A stretch of 64,000 nt of DNA from Ligustrum vulgare (GCA_963555705.1 OY743190.1:34640929-34704928), one strand, 5' to 3'; shown: positions 45,749-58,196, numbered from the stretch's first letter. The notes: generated by a model from the letters alone, not told the origin. Numbers and translations: made by a program.

Positions 45749-47062
45749 GCATCTCCAACCCAAAGTGCCATTTTGGAGGTCCAAAAACTTCATTCTGGAG
45801 TTTTGCAAACTCCATTTTGAAGATCCTCGCCAACCCAAAAACTCTATATTGAGCTCTACACCTAATAAAATATATTATTTCTTATAATCTTCAATATCCA
45901 ACCATATAAATAATATATTTTTGAAAATATAAATTCTAATATCAACCATTTAATATATTCTTGAAAATTAGTTAATTATATATTGAGAAGTATTATAAAA
46001 ATAATATTTATTATTAGATAAAAAATAAATTATATAATGATGTTTTGTTAATCACGTATATGAATTGAAGGAAACATCGAAATAATTAAATTCATTATTG
46101 TCACACAAAACGAAACACGTAAATACCAACAAACCGATAGATACCATAGAAGAACAAAAAAGGAAAAAATAAAAGAGATGGGCAAAGGAATCTCGCAGGA
46201 AAATATAACAAAGTATAGGAAACAACCTGTTTGTGAACCTCGGGGCATCACGTGACGATCTCCCAGAGTTCTAAATCATATAACCAGGTCGATCACTCAT
46301 ATGTGCTATTTGTCATGCTATTTGTTTATTGCGTCCGTTGCATAATCTATGTTTTTCGTACAATAAGTTCTATTGTTCTTCCGTGTCGAATAAGTTCGTA
46401 ATTTAGGTATGTGTCATTTTATTTTGTTGCTTCCATGCATCGAATCGTGTAATTTTTATTTCTAATGTGAAATCTTATAAGTGACCCGTTCTATGTTTGC
46501 AAACTCTTTCAATTTATTATTCTCGAATTTACGGTCCACATAGAATATGATATTATTTTGACAAATTAATTTCATACACATGTTCTTTAATTTCATCAAT
46601 TTTGTGAAAAAAATATAAATATAAATAAAGAAAAATAATACATGAGCTACCTAAATCAAATAAAATTTCTAAAACAATACATGAAAATCAGAGAAAACTA
46701 AAAAAAATATATTGTCTTAAAAAATATATATATTGAATTTAAAAAATAAAAAGAATTAACTAACTTTGAAAAAAAATAAAAAAATAGTGAAAATAGAAAA
46801 ATGTTCAAAAGGTCAAAATGACATTTATATAAATAAAATGAAAGACATTTCAATATTTTGGATGAATTAATAAAAGAGAGAAAAAAATGATAGAGAGTTG
46901 GGCCAAATGGCATTTTTGTAAATAATTGAAATGCCATTTTGGCACCCCAAATCCACCCATGGACGCCATTCCCATTTTGACTTCCTCAAAAGGAATTTGG
47001 TTGGAGGGTGAGAACCTCCAAATAATGGGCATCTCCCCAAAACAGGATATGATTGGAGATGC
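45749..47062. mobile_element. 1.3-kb TIR element (GCATCTCCAAYC ends)
   Basis: The inverted ends are GCATCTCCAACC and GCATCTCCAATC. The same element is at the same place in copy 3 (58593-61095) and is absent from copy 1, where ACCTAAGGGCTAATTG is continuous. So it entered before copies 2 and 3 separated. Neighbouring TAA words suggest a PIF/Harbinger origin. ORFs inside have no recognisable motif. Confidence 0.65.
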
Positions 47063-47427
47063 TAATTGGGTTCTAGTCATTTTGAATGGACGATTTTTGG
47101 GCCCATTTACAACAAAAAGAGTTAGGGAAAAATACATAAATAAGACTTTTAAATATGTATATTTCAAAAATAAGATTAAATATGTATAATTTTAAAAATC
47201 AGGTTCTAATTAATTTTAATTAATTAAATTAAATGATTAATTTTTTTTTATTAATTATATATATTAAGGTCACAATTTTGTGTAATTTCAAGTCACAAAA
47301 TGCAAATCTCTTAGGTGACAAATGATTTCGGAATCACGAATTAACAAAATATTAGGTCACAAATCGAATTGACTTTTAAGTCACAATGCCTATAATTTAA
47401 GGTCACAAATTGTGAAATCAATTTTGT

Positions 47428-48087
47428 ACGGTTTGGAGTGGTGAAGCTGATGTTTGGTCGAGGTGACTGCTTGCGGTGGTAGTACACGAACGGGAAAGTG
47501 GTGGTGGCTGCTGGGGTGGTGACTGTGCTTGGGCTATGGAGATGGAGGTGGCGGCTTGGCAGTGGACTGGTGGGGCGATGAGTTGCTGCAATGGTTGGTC
47601 TTGGCCGCAGGGTAATGGCTGCGTGAAGGGAGAGGTTGATGAGGAAATGGAAATGCAAATTGGGATTGTTGGATCAGGGTTGTGGGGTGTGGTGGTGTAT
47701 AAAGAGGGGTTGGGAAATGTGAGAGTATGGTATGGGATTGATGTGATAGGTGGGAGTTGGTGGTGTGAAATCTTGACAAGCAATGCACGTAGTTCGAGAA
47801 AAATAATACGCTTGAATCAACTGGGTCGGAAAAGAATCTGATGAAATGAGCTTGACGTAATTTGGGATTTAAAATGATTTTGAAAATAATAATTTAAATA
47901 AATAAATAAAATAATAAAGTTTTGGGAAATTCAGAATTTAATTTAAAATTGAACGAACTCGATATTTCTTGACTTGGCTAGACGAACGTGTCGTGACATT
48001 AACTTAAAAATGGGTGAGATCGCAGCGGCACGATTTTCGAAACTTTGAAATAATTATTAAATTGCGTAAAAATTCTCGGTCACTACA
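47428..48087 (-). repeat. Truncated 3' LTR of the Tekay/Del-like element
   Basis: Matches 54494-55900 of the right LTR minus the solo LTR inserted there, ending CTCGGTCACTACA. The break at 47428 joins MULE sequence directly. Overlapping long ORFs on both strands here are GC-skewed LTR sequence, not genes. On the minus strand the purine tract AAGAGGGTAAGG (48089-48100) abuts it. Confidence 0.85.
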
Positions 48088-48119
48088 ACCTTACCCTCTT
48101 AAAATAATTTCGTCCTCGA

Positions 48120-48970
48120 AATTAAACTTACTCGATCTATGATTTCTGGATACTTGGCTAGAATCTCCTCTTTTCTTTCCCAAGTAGCCTCATTACTATT
48201 GTGTCTACCCCACTGGATTTTGACTAAAGGAACATCTTTACTTCTTAAGACATGGACTTTTTCTCTCTACTATGCACATAGGTGCCTCTTCATAAGTCAA
48301 ATCTTTCTAAACTGCAAGAGACTTATAATTCACCACATGATTAGGATCATAAACATACTTTCTCAATAGAGAAACATGAAAAACATTGTAAACAGCTGCA
48401 AGTTCTGGTGGCAAAGCCAAACAATAAGCCACATTACCCACTTTCTCTATTATTGCAAATGGTCCGATGAAACGAGGCCTTAATTTCCCTTTCCTGCCGA
48501 CACAAAAATTACCCTTCATAGGAGCTACTTTCAAGAACCCTTTCTCTCCCATCTCAAACTATTAGTTTCTTCTTTGATTGGCATAGCTTCTCTGTCTGTC
48601 TTGGGTAGCTTTAATCCGTAATCTGATCTTCTCGATAGCATCAAATGTTCTCTCAATTAATTCTGAACCCAATAATTTCTTCTCATTAACTTCATCCCAC
48701 TCGATTGGCAATCGACATCGCCGTCCATACAAAGCTTCATAGGGTGCCATACCAATGGTAGCTCGAAAATTATTTGTTGTAGGCAAACTCTACTGATAGA
48801 AAATGTGTCTCTCAATTACCATTTGGGTCTAGAACACATGCCCTAAGCATATCTTTCAATGTCTGAATCTGGAGATGGTAGGCAGTACTAAAATTTAATT
48901 TAGTACCCATTACCACATGTAAACTTTTCCAAAATGTCAAGGGAAAATCCTCGGATCTCTATCTGAAAAA
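48120..48970 (-). pseudogene. gypsy integrase and chromodomain remnants
   Basis: The minus strand shows, N to C: FWKSLHVVMGTKLNFSTAYH (then HLQIQTLKDML, with the region holding the catalytic Glu deleted), GMAPYEALYGRRCRLPIEWD, IRLRIKATQDRQRSYANQRR, two consecutive stops, FLKVAPMKGNF, GKLRPRFIGPF, VFHVSLLRKYVYDPNHVV, a stop, then a chromodomain-like tail with frameshifts. This ordering and wording is typical of Tekay/Del chromoviruses. Confidence 0.85.
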
Positions 48971-51900
48971 TGGATACTAGCAATCCACGAAATCGAACAA
49001 CCTCTCTAATATATATCTGTACATCATACAAAGCTATACGAAAGACGCTTGATAGCTATTGTGTAGAACTCAATCAATCATCCGACATTATCCAACTTAT
49101 AAACTCATTCATTAACCTTCTATCTCCAACCTTTCAAGGATCTATACTGATATCGAATCCACGATACAAATATCAATCATTCCAATGCTTAAACTAAAAA
49201 TTAAGAAGATTGATCAAAAAATAAAACCTTATTATCCAAAATTTAGAAACGAAGTATCAATTCCAAAATATTGAATACAACCCAAACTTGGCAGAATCTT
49301 TCTGAAAGGATTTACAAACGTAATCATTTCTAAACTCATCTGAAATTTCCTTTTCAAAATTGGAGAAATTCAAACTTAAATCCTTTAGTTCATACTTTTA
49401 AATCATGCATCAAGTACTTGATATCATATACTCATTCTAGCTGAGGACTAAGGTACTAACTTAAAGCAGCATCATAAGGATCGGATATGATACTCTCAAC
49501 TTAAGAAACCTCACTAACTTCCCAATCTGAAGCTCAAGATACAATTTTCCCTGTTCTCCCAAAATTTCAATTCATGTCACATTTTGAACAATACTCTGAT
49601 TAAGTCTATCACCATTGAATAAGACTTCTGTGAATCATATAGGATTTCTCATCAAGTTTACTTAACCCAAAGGTACAACTTCCATTATAAGTAAAAGTCA
49701 CACAACTGATCATCTTAGGTTTTCCATTATTGTAGCAAAATACCTTGCTTAAATCTAAAGTACAACCGATGATAAGTAATCGAGACTGCATCACCAAAAT
49801 TTAATTAAATCCATATATTATGACTCAAAATGAAAATTTCCAATCGTAGGTAATATTTCACCATAATGCAATAAACCATCAAAATGAGATCAATTGACTC
49901 CATATATATTCACACAATTCTTCACGGAATAACCATAACATCTATTAACCGTCTAGTCACCCTATCTTGTAGTAATCATGTAACATGTCACTTATCATCG
50001 TATCATATGACCTCACATAATCATATCAATCTCTCTAAGATTACAAGATAATAACATCATATCTATCACGTGAACCTTATACGTCAATCTGCTCACTAAG
50101 ATTATATATCAATCTCTTAAACTAAATAAATCTTGGATTCTGCCATATGTCACTCTTTCTGTACACAACTCCATAATAAGTCATCACTGTGAAGTCTGAT
50201 CCCCATTTTCCACAAATTCTATCCACAAGGACAAATACATAAAATTTCATTTCTTATTTTCAAACCAAGATACTATTAGTAACAATTTCCAAAATTTCAA
50301 TGTATGATCTTATCATAAACTTTTCCTCCGATCACATGCATTACTTCTGCAATACTTGAACAAATTTAGGACCTGGTAAAATTTCTTTCATCAATTTCAT
50401 CCAACAATTTTCTCTCATGATCTTCTAGTATCATCAACGAAAACTTAATGTACATCAGTGAATCATTCACATTACGAGGAAACCCTGATTCATTTCCATG
50501 ACTGAGACTCATCTTTCTTCGAATTCCACTTAGGACGAAATATAACATAACTTATTCATGAGAAGTCAACTTATTTCATAATCACGCACATCATCACTTC
50601 AGTTCTCACTATAAGAGCAATCACATTATTCCTTATAATTATCTCTTGTACCTTTTATATTCAAATGACCTTATGACAATCATCATTATCTCACATAATT
50701 CCAAACATTCAATCACATGTCCCCAATTTCTCACTTTGAATAAATGGTTACTCCTTTAAGGCATCCCACCATAAAATATTTCCAATATCTCTCATTCATG
50801 ATAACTGACTTTTCAAATTAATCATATTGCATGTAAATAACCAAATCTTTAACACATCATCTACCAGATCAACTTTCAAATAAATCAACAGTATTATCAC
50901 ATACCATCATAATTTCTAATATTCTCCAATACAAGTGATCATTCCTTACTAATGATCAATTTGTTCCCAAGAATAATTAAGATTCTTCCCAATAATGTCA
51001 TAATATTTGTCTTCACTCATCTTTCAAAATATAACTTGACATTTCTCAATGTATGCATCAAGTCATCACATAACTCCATGTATACCTTGATATCCCAGTA
51101 GTTGTATACATCATCTTGTTTTTGAAATTGTGAAACAAGGAGAGCATTTCAATGTAACTATATCCATTACAAAAATGATTATATTTCGAAGAAGCTAAAA
51201 ATATTTCAAGAGTCATTATCCCTTTTTATCATTTACTAAATCTTGCTTGGGGTGTAAATGAACTTGCAAATCTAACCTCAATTCTCTTAGTGGGTTGTTT
51301 ACCATATCATGCTCTTAACTCAAAATGATAAAATTCTAGACAGAGTCTCCCTTGTAATTTGGACTTATCCAACCTATAGGTATACTTCATAACCAATAAT
51401 AATTCCACAAACTTCAATCCCACCAAAATATCCCAGAAAAATCAATTCATAATTCCTCAACATAACAATTTCAAATCATAGTTTCCAATATCACAATATC
51501 ACTTTCTTCAATACATTAATTGGCTCAAATGACCACTCATTAGTCATACTTATAAACATATGCCACAAATCATAGTTCTAAAATTTCTTAATTACAAGAC
51601 CAAACAACATTATAAATTTCTCTCAAAATAGAGGAATAATCCACTTACTCAAGCACAATATCAAGTCCTTAATTCCCAATAATTAAGAATCAAAACTTTA
51701 AATCTCAAATTTCATAATTCTTCTCATAAAAGTCTCAATAAAATAATATTACTCATAATCTCAACATCTCATCACAACTTCATAAAACTGGCTTGCTATT
51801 TCTCGTTGATTTACTGAAAATGTCGATAATAAGTGACTAATGAACTTTAGAAACAATTGCTTTAAAATCACTAGCCATGGCCTCATAACGTGCGGCACAG

Positions 51901-52411
51901 TAGTCAATAGTGTGGTCATATATCTTAACATGAGGTATTAGTCTAAATGATAAGTATTCCGAAAATATTGTCTAATCCTTTCTGTTGACTTCTCGTAAAT
52001 GGTGTCATGTCTAAAATCAATTATGCAAAGTCCAGGTAGGGTTCATCATTTCTAAGTTCGAGAACAAAAATTATTATAAAATCATTGTTAAATCATATTA
52101 TTCTCATTATGCTCAACACTCGTTCTCTTTCTTTCTGATTCGGATAAAATTTCTCGTTATGCTCCGAAACTCATTTCTTTCTTTCTTTCTTATTCGGATA
52201 CAATCTCTTTCTCTTTCTCTTCATTATTTCTCATAAATCATTAAAATAAGTATCTGAAATACTGAAATAACGTTAAACATCATAAACTTCTTTACCTCAG
52301 AGTTGGTGGGACGAATGATGGCAGTGACAATCTTCATCAATAATAATTAAATAGTGTAAAATGTTCCTTGAAATTTCTTTTTGAAAATTTGCCAGTCTAC
52401 AGAAACACAGA
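48971..52411. other. Interior of the Tekay/Del-like element without recognisable coding
   Basis: About 3.4 kb of AT-rich sequence with only short ORFs. I see no gag, protease, RT or RNase H motif on either strand. Either it is very old or the element was non-autonomous with an unrelated interior. Confidence 0.5.
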
Positions 52412-52426
52412 CTGGCTCTGATACCA
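52412..52426 (-). other. Primer-binding site of the Tekay/Del-like element
   Basis: The minus strand reads TGGTATCAGAGCCAG, an exact initiator-Met site, three bases after the LTR end GCGCTACA. Confidence 0.9.
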
Positions 52427-52863
52427 AGCTGTAGCGCCCCGATTTCTAAATATCCGGTTCACCACGTCATCGTCTGATCTAACTTTTAAAATAATATTTT
52501 AGCGGAAGAAATAACTGAAATTCATTTTTGGCAACATTAAATAAACTATAATGGTCGATAAAGTTTAAAACTTTTATGAAACAATTCGAAATAATAAATC
52601 GAGCCATTAATATTGTAAAACAATTGACAATTTCGTAATTTCTCAAATAACTGAAATTCTCAAAATTATCCAATGTTTGGAAGTACGAATCATTAAAATA
52701 AGATTTTCAACCATTTAACGACTATTGCTACAATCATCCATCACTTGCCACCCTCTCCGAAATCTGCAAATGTTGTTAAAAATAGACATGAGCATTTCAT
52801 AGAAATACTCAGTAGGCTCATCGCCAATTAATTAATCTACAATATAATTGAACACGTAAATGC

Positions 52864-53050
52864 AGACTCTTTAGAAATCATAGGGTGTGAGTTGCTCTTC
52901 TCGTGCATTAAAGTACATGACTTCTCTTTGAAAATTATAGGCTCTTTAAAATCATAGGGTGTTGGTTGCTCTTCTCGTGTATTAAAGCACATGGCTTCTA
53001 TTTGAAAATCATAGGCTGTTTAAAATTATAGGGTGTGGGTTGCTCTTTCT
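52864..53050. repeat. ~75-bp tandem repeat
   Basis: Three units start near 52865, 52940 and 53014 and share CTTTARAAATCATAGGGTGT, GTTGCTCTTCTCGTG and ACATG-CTTCT words. Confidence 0.8.
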
Positions 53051-53467
53051 TCTCGTGCACATAAGACACATACGTTATGCATAACATCATCATTTATCTT
53101 TCAAGATATTCTCTTCTTTCTTTTCTCATGCATAAAAGCACATAAGTTATGACAAGTATAACAACATAAATATTTCATAAGAAATATATTCTCATTTCAA
53201 CATAAATATTTCCGAAGAAATACATTCTCGTCTCTTTTCATAAAAATGACTTTCACATAAGTCACATAACATACACATTCACACGCAATCATAATTTAAA
53301 TCAATTAATAGGGGCGAGTCTACCTTAAACTTAACAAGTGTGGTTGAGCGGGAATGACTTCAATCTTTCAAATCTTCTTACGTCTCGTCTAGCCAATTAG
53401 AAGATTAAGTCGAATTAGTCTTTTGAAATTTATAGTTAAAATGATAAATTACAATTTGGGGACTGAA

Positions 53468-53682
53468 ATTGATGATTTGAAAGTTGGAGGACTAAAATGA
53501 GTAATTTGAAAGTTGAGGGACTAAAATGAATACTTTGAAAGTTGAGGGGCTAAAATGAGTAATTTGAAAGTTGAGAAACTAAAATGAATACTTTGAAAGT
53601 TGAGGAACTAAAATGAGTAATTTGAAAGTTGAGGGACTAAAATGAATACTTTAAAAGTTGAGGGACTAAAATGTAAATTTTC
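53468..53682. repeat. 29-bp minisatellite, alternating variants
   Basis: TTGAAAGTTGAGGGACTAAA recurs about seven times. The joining words alternate between ATGAGTAAT and ATGAATACT, giving a 58-bp higher-order unit. Weaker copies continue to about 53900. Confidence 0.85.
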
Positions 53683-54701
53683 AAAAGTTGGGTTGAAGCT
53701 CAAAACGAATGTTAAACTATAGGGCTGAAATAATTGATTTTAAAAATGAAGTGGCTGATTAAAACCATTTAAAAACATAAGGGCTGAAATGATTAATTTT
53801 AAAACCAAAAGGACTAAATTAAATAACTTTAAAACTCGAGGGACTCAAAGTAAAATTTAAAAACTAAAGGGACTAAAATTGACAATTTCAACACTTGTGA
53901 CTAGAATGATAAGGTGTAAGGATTTGGGACTGATTTGTGAAAATAACTTGAGGTTAGGGACTGAAATAAACATTTTAAGAATTGAGAGGCTGAAATAAAT
54001 AATCAGCAAAACTTGGTACTAGAATAAAATCATACTAGAAGGCTGGGGATTGGTGAGGCAATTTTCAAAAATCAAATTATTAAAAAAAACAAATCACATT
54101 CTCTCTCTGGTCGTTAAGCGAGAAGAGAGAAAAGGGACGGAGGTGCGACGGAGGCGCACCTAGCGCAAGTCCGGTCTTCAGCCGGTGGTTTGGCCGGCGA
54201 AACGCCGTAGGCAGGTGGCGGCGAGCGAGGGACCAAGAAGAGGATCATATTTGGGGTTTGAGAAAAAGGATTTTGTGCAGTTGTTTGGGTTAAGTCTATT
54301 TCTGGGTTTCTTGAGTTTTTCATTGGGTTTGGGTTATGGATTTGGTTGAGGTTGTGCAGAGGAGGCGATGGGTTGTGCGGTGGTGTTGCGGTGGAAATGT
54401 GGCGGTGTAGTGGTGAGGCAGAAAGTGGTGGTGGCTGCGTTGGTGTTGGGCGATGGAGACGGAGGTGAGCTGGAGGTGGCTATGGTGACGGCTTGGAGTG
54501 GTGAAGCTGATGTTTGGTCGAGGTGATGGTGACTGCTTGCAGTGGTAGTACACGAACGGGAAGTGGTGGTGGCTGCTGGGGTGGTGACGGTGCTTGGGCT
54601 ATGGAGATGGAGGTGGCGGGTTGGCAGTGGACTGGTGGGGCGATGAGTAGCTGCAATGGTTGGTCTTGGCCGCATGGTAATGGCTGCGTGAAGGGAGAGG
54701 T

Positions 54702-55444
54702 TGATGTGTTCCCGACCCGCGACAATCGGAGTCATAGCAGGCTTGACAGAAAATTAAATATTCAAGCCAAAATAAAAGTGCAGTCCAGTCAACCATATCC
54801 GAATTGGATGGATAATATGTGTTTTTCAAGTAGAAATGGGCCACTAAGCAAAACTCATGGGCAAAAGCCCTTGAGCCCATTGATTTTAGGGCCAAATTCC
54901 ATCGTTTGGGGCTTCAAATTGACAAATCAATTATGCAGACGGAAATTTAATATATTTCCATAATTATAGGATTTTTAATTATTTTGTTTCCATTTTGGTT
55001 TTTAGGTTATTTTCCTAATTTAGTATTCTAATTTAATTAGAATTCTATTTTGAGTAAATTAACGGTTATGTTATTTTGCTTATTTATACACTTTTTCCAT
55101 TCATTGTAATTGAGACTTGAGACTTGATTTTGATATAAACAGTTTTTATTGAGGATTCAATAAAAGTTATAGGTGGATTCCTATGTTTTTCGAACTTATC
55201 AAGAATATTTCTTGTGGCGTTCAAATACCGAACTTATCAAATATTTCTTGAGAATATTTGTGGCGTTCAAATCAGGGACTTATCAAGGAGATTGAGCAAT
55301 TCCTTGTGGCGTTTCGAAAGTCGTGGTTCTTTATTCCGCATCTTCCAGCCATCGCGTCGTGAATATCGGGTCATGATTCATCCGTCCAACCACAACCTGA
55401 GTTCGGAACTTTCCGGCGTTTCTTCCGCGCTTCGAACCTCATCA
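54702..55444 (+). mobile_element. Solo LTR of the 38170-41240 family
   Basis: TGATGTGTTCCC...CTCATCA, 743 bp, flanked by GAGGT at 54697-54701 and 55445-55449. Its ends and the triple-hairpin region (55195-55310) match the LTRs at 38170 and 40461. The central U3 part is different and lacks the GRCCGTAA array. The sister sequence at 47635-47640 shows the uninterrupted GAGAGGTTGATGAGG site. Confidence 0.9.
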
Positions 55445-57318
55445 GAGGTTGATGAGGAAATGGAAATGCAAATTGGGTTTGTTGGATCAGGGTTGTGGGG
55501 TGTGGTGGTGTATAAAGAGGGGTTGGGAAATGTGAGAGTATTGTATGGGATTGATGTGATAGGTGGGAGTTGGTGGTGTGAAATCTTGACAAGCAATGCA
55601 CGTAGTTCGAGAAAAATAATACGCGTGAATCAACTGGGTCGGAAAATAATATGATGAAATGAGCTTGATTTAATTTGGGATTTAAAATGATTTTGAAAAT
55701 AATAATTTAAATAAATAAATAAAATAATAAATTTTTGGGAAATTCGAAATTTAATTTAAAATCGAACGAACTTGATATTTCTTGACTTGGCTAGACGAAC
55801 GCGTCGTGACGTTAACTTAAAAATGGGTGAGATCGCAGTGGCACGATTTTTGAAAATTTGAAATAATTATTAAATTGCGTAAAAATTCTCGGTCGCTACA
55901 AGTTGAACACAACTTATTTTTAGGTCAAAACTTATTAAATTATTAAATTATAACTTGTCAATTATTTAGGTAAACATTTAAGTCACATCTATCTAATTAT
56001 TCTGAGGTTACAATATCCATTACTGTTTTCATCAACCATACACCTCACAGTTCTCAACTAATGTCATCTCAACACCACCTCCACGCCGCAACACCGCCAC
56101 CGCCACCGCCACCTATAGGGTAAGTATTCAAATTAAAAATTGCTTCAAATTAAAACAACATTTACCATACTTCCCCCACAAATCCATTCACCAATATGAT
56201 CTCAATCTGATCTACCACCATAAGCCCTAACATGAATTTGATTAAGCAGTCAGAAATACTAAAGAGGCTTAACGAGAGTGTACAAAAACTAAAAAGTTTT
56301 CGTCAGCCGCCTCCACGTCAACGCCGCCTCCACCACCATCGCCGCCCGCACCCCATCTTCAAATTCCAATAACCAAAATTTCACTTCCTTCCTCACCACT
56401 GTCACCACCACTTCCCGCCGGCACTGCGGCACCACTACTTGCAAAAATACCACATGATCGAAGCCCCAAACCAGTAGATCAAAGAAGCACCACCGCTTAC
56501 ATGCACTAGAACACCAGATCGAAGACATACACATATTGCACCACGTACCATTGCCTTTAGGAAAATAGAGGCGTCACGGTTACCTTCAAATCGCCGTTGA
56601 AATGGAGGTGTGGCCGTGGGTGGAAGGAGGAGGAGGTGGTGGTGGTCTGAGGAGTAGCCGTTGCCTCTAGGAAATAGCGCCGTCGCAGTTACCCTGAAAT
56701 CGCCGCTTCTAGGGGTGATTTTTCCGGAGATGTTCAAACCAGTTGCAGAGCCAACGGGGTGGTGGGAAGAAGGTGGCATTTGGGTTTGAAGAACTAATTG
56801 AACAAGGGGATGGAATATAGATATAGATAGTTAGGGTTTTGTGTGGTGTTGTGTGAGATTGGAATAGGGTTGAATAATAATTTAATTATATATTGTTTTA
56901 ATTTATTAATTAATTATTTGAATCTTAATTAAAGCATGATTTTTGAAGGTTTATAAGTTTTTTCTCATATTTCAATTTGGTTCTTATAAAACATGAGTAT
57001 ATGTAATTTCCACAAAGAGTTACGTGCTTTCAATGATCAATTGTCTAGTCTAGTTTTAAAAAATTGTAAAATATGGAGTTGTAGAATTTATTAACAGTCA
57101 TTGTAGGGTAATTATATTAAGCCCTTAGGGGAAATTAGTTTTTAATAAATTTTGGTGAAAATTGTTGAAATGTGTGGTTAAACAGTTGTGAATCCTATGA
57201 AGTATTTGATAAAAATTATTTGTTGATTTTAACTTAGATTAGAATTTAGATTTTAATCACTACCAAACAAGGGCTAACTGAATTTATTTATTTATTATTT
57301 TTTTAAAGAAAAATTCAT

Positions 57319-58196
57319 ATGGAAATTGAGATTCCGAATGATATGTTGATAAGTGTTTTTGACGATCTCGTGGAAGCAATTGTTTGTAGTACATATCCTG
57401 GGCTATCATGCGAGTTGGCTGACATGTCTCATTTGCTAGGAAGTGTTATCCAAGCACCTACTCTAGATGTTGTTTAATATGTGAATGAATATGTGATATC
57501 ACTTAGTTCAGGGGAATTTAGAACTTATCTTAGGGTGTGTTTGATTGCGAATGTGAAAAATGGGTGGAAATAAAAAAAAATTCAAGGAATTGATTTTGCT
57601 TGGAAAATATTTTCGAGGAAAATCAATTGAAAGTATTTGATTGGTTTAATTTTCTAGGTGGAAAAATCTGAAAATTTTCTAAGTTTCGTTGTTTGATTAT
57701 TATTATTTTCCATGGAAAATAATTTTTTTTTTGCTATTTTAATCAATTTTATTTTTATTTTTTAAACTTTTTTAACACATTTGGACTTGATAATAATAAT
57801 ATTATTTTTAGGAAAAAATAAATTAATTAACAACAACAAAGCTTATCAAACATGGTGCAAAACCATTTTCCATCTAACATGGAAAACATTTTCTTACCAA
57901 AAGCTAAAGAAAATAATTTCCACCAAATTGAGGAAAAGAGGCGCGGGACCCACCAAGATGGAAAATATTTTTCTTGGAAAAAAAAAGATCATCAAACAGC
58001 CTAAACTTGAAAAGTATGAAATTTTTTTGATTTTCCTTGGAAAATTTCATGCAAACAAACATAGCCTAAGTTCTTATTCAACGTGTTGTTCATATGCAAA
58101 TGTAGACGCGTTGCAAAATCTCCACACGCCTGAATTTTTAATTGGGATAAGGTGTTTTGGCTTGCCAAATCATGAATTGAAGTTTAAGGTTTTCTG
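57319..58196 (+). pseudogene. Helitron PIF1-like helicase fragment (copy 2), split by a MITE
   Basis: 57319-57529 and 58067-58196 join in one frame once the MITE is set aside. They read EIPNDMLISVFDD, EAIVCSTYPGLSCELADMSH, APTLDVV, a TAA at 57475-57477, NEYVISLSSGEFRTYLSS, then HTPEFLIGIRCFGLPNHELK. This is the middle of the PIF1-type helicase of plant Helitrons (APTND.V, IKCSGLPNHELKLKVG in the family). The ATP-binding N-terminal part is absent. Confidence 0.82.
57533..58066. mobile_element. Tourist-like MITE inserted in the helicase fragment
   Basis: The ends are GGGTGTGTTTG and GGCTATGTTTG (from the right), flanked by TTA (57530-57532) and TAA (58067-58069). The empty site CTTATCTAAGTTCT is intact in copy 3 at 61673-61686. 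It is 534 bp, of the same family as 4446-4941. Confidence 0.85.

Larger units (their letters stand above)
47428..55900 (-). mobile_element. Decayed Ty3-gypsy (Tekay/Del-like) element
   Basis: Read on the minus strand: 5' LTR 55900-52430, Met-tRNA primer site 52426-52412, a largely non-coding interior, integrase and chromodomain remnants 48970-48120, a purine tract, and a truncated 3' LTR 48087-47428. The left LTR lacks about 2 kb, so the left target duplication is lost. Confidence 0.82.
52430..55900 (-). repeat. 5' LTR of the Tekay/Del-like element, with a solo LTR inside
   Basis: On the plus strand it begins TGTAGCGCCCCG and ends GGTCGCTACA. It is 3471 bp, or about 2.7 kb without the solo LTR 54702-55444. 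It contains two tandem-repeat blocks (52864-53050 and 53468-53682), a GC-rich segment 54110-54240 and G-rich GGTGGTGG sequence at 54340-54660. Confidence 0.83.
47123..57011. mobile_element. MULE with perfect 9-bp TSD, expanded by a gypsy insertion
   Basis: AAAGAGTTA at 47114-47122 is repeated at 57012-57020. The empty site is preserved in copy 3 near 61147-61160. The left end is GGGAAAAATACATAAATAAG; the right end is GTAATTTCCAC. These are the same termini as 33773-35248. MULE sequence is 47123-47427 and 55901-57011 (1416 bp together, close to the 1476 bp of the sibling). The rest is the Tekay/Del-like element. Subterminal AGGTCACAA words are present on the left. The right interior (56040-56800) is GC-rich with CCGCCACCGCCACC-like runs, unlike the siblings except near GTGTGGCCGTGGGTGGAAGG. 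Confidence 0.87.

Noticed and set aside
47341..47841. Several overlapping 80-120-codon ORFs on both strands
   Set aside because: They lie in a G-rich LTR segment duplicated at 54494-54700. The open frames come from base composition (CCA/TGG-type repeats), and no motif or start context supports them.
52864..53682. Regular repeats that might suggest a CRISPR-like array
   Set aside because: Units are directly abutting or separated by variants of the same sequence, not by unique spacers. They lie in a gypsy LTR of a eukaryotic genome.
54334..54963. ORFs of 98-149 codons on both strands
   Set aside because: They are the same GC-skewed LTR sequence as above, and the longest runs into the inserted solo LTR.
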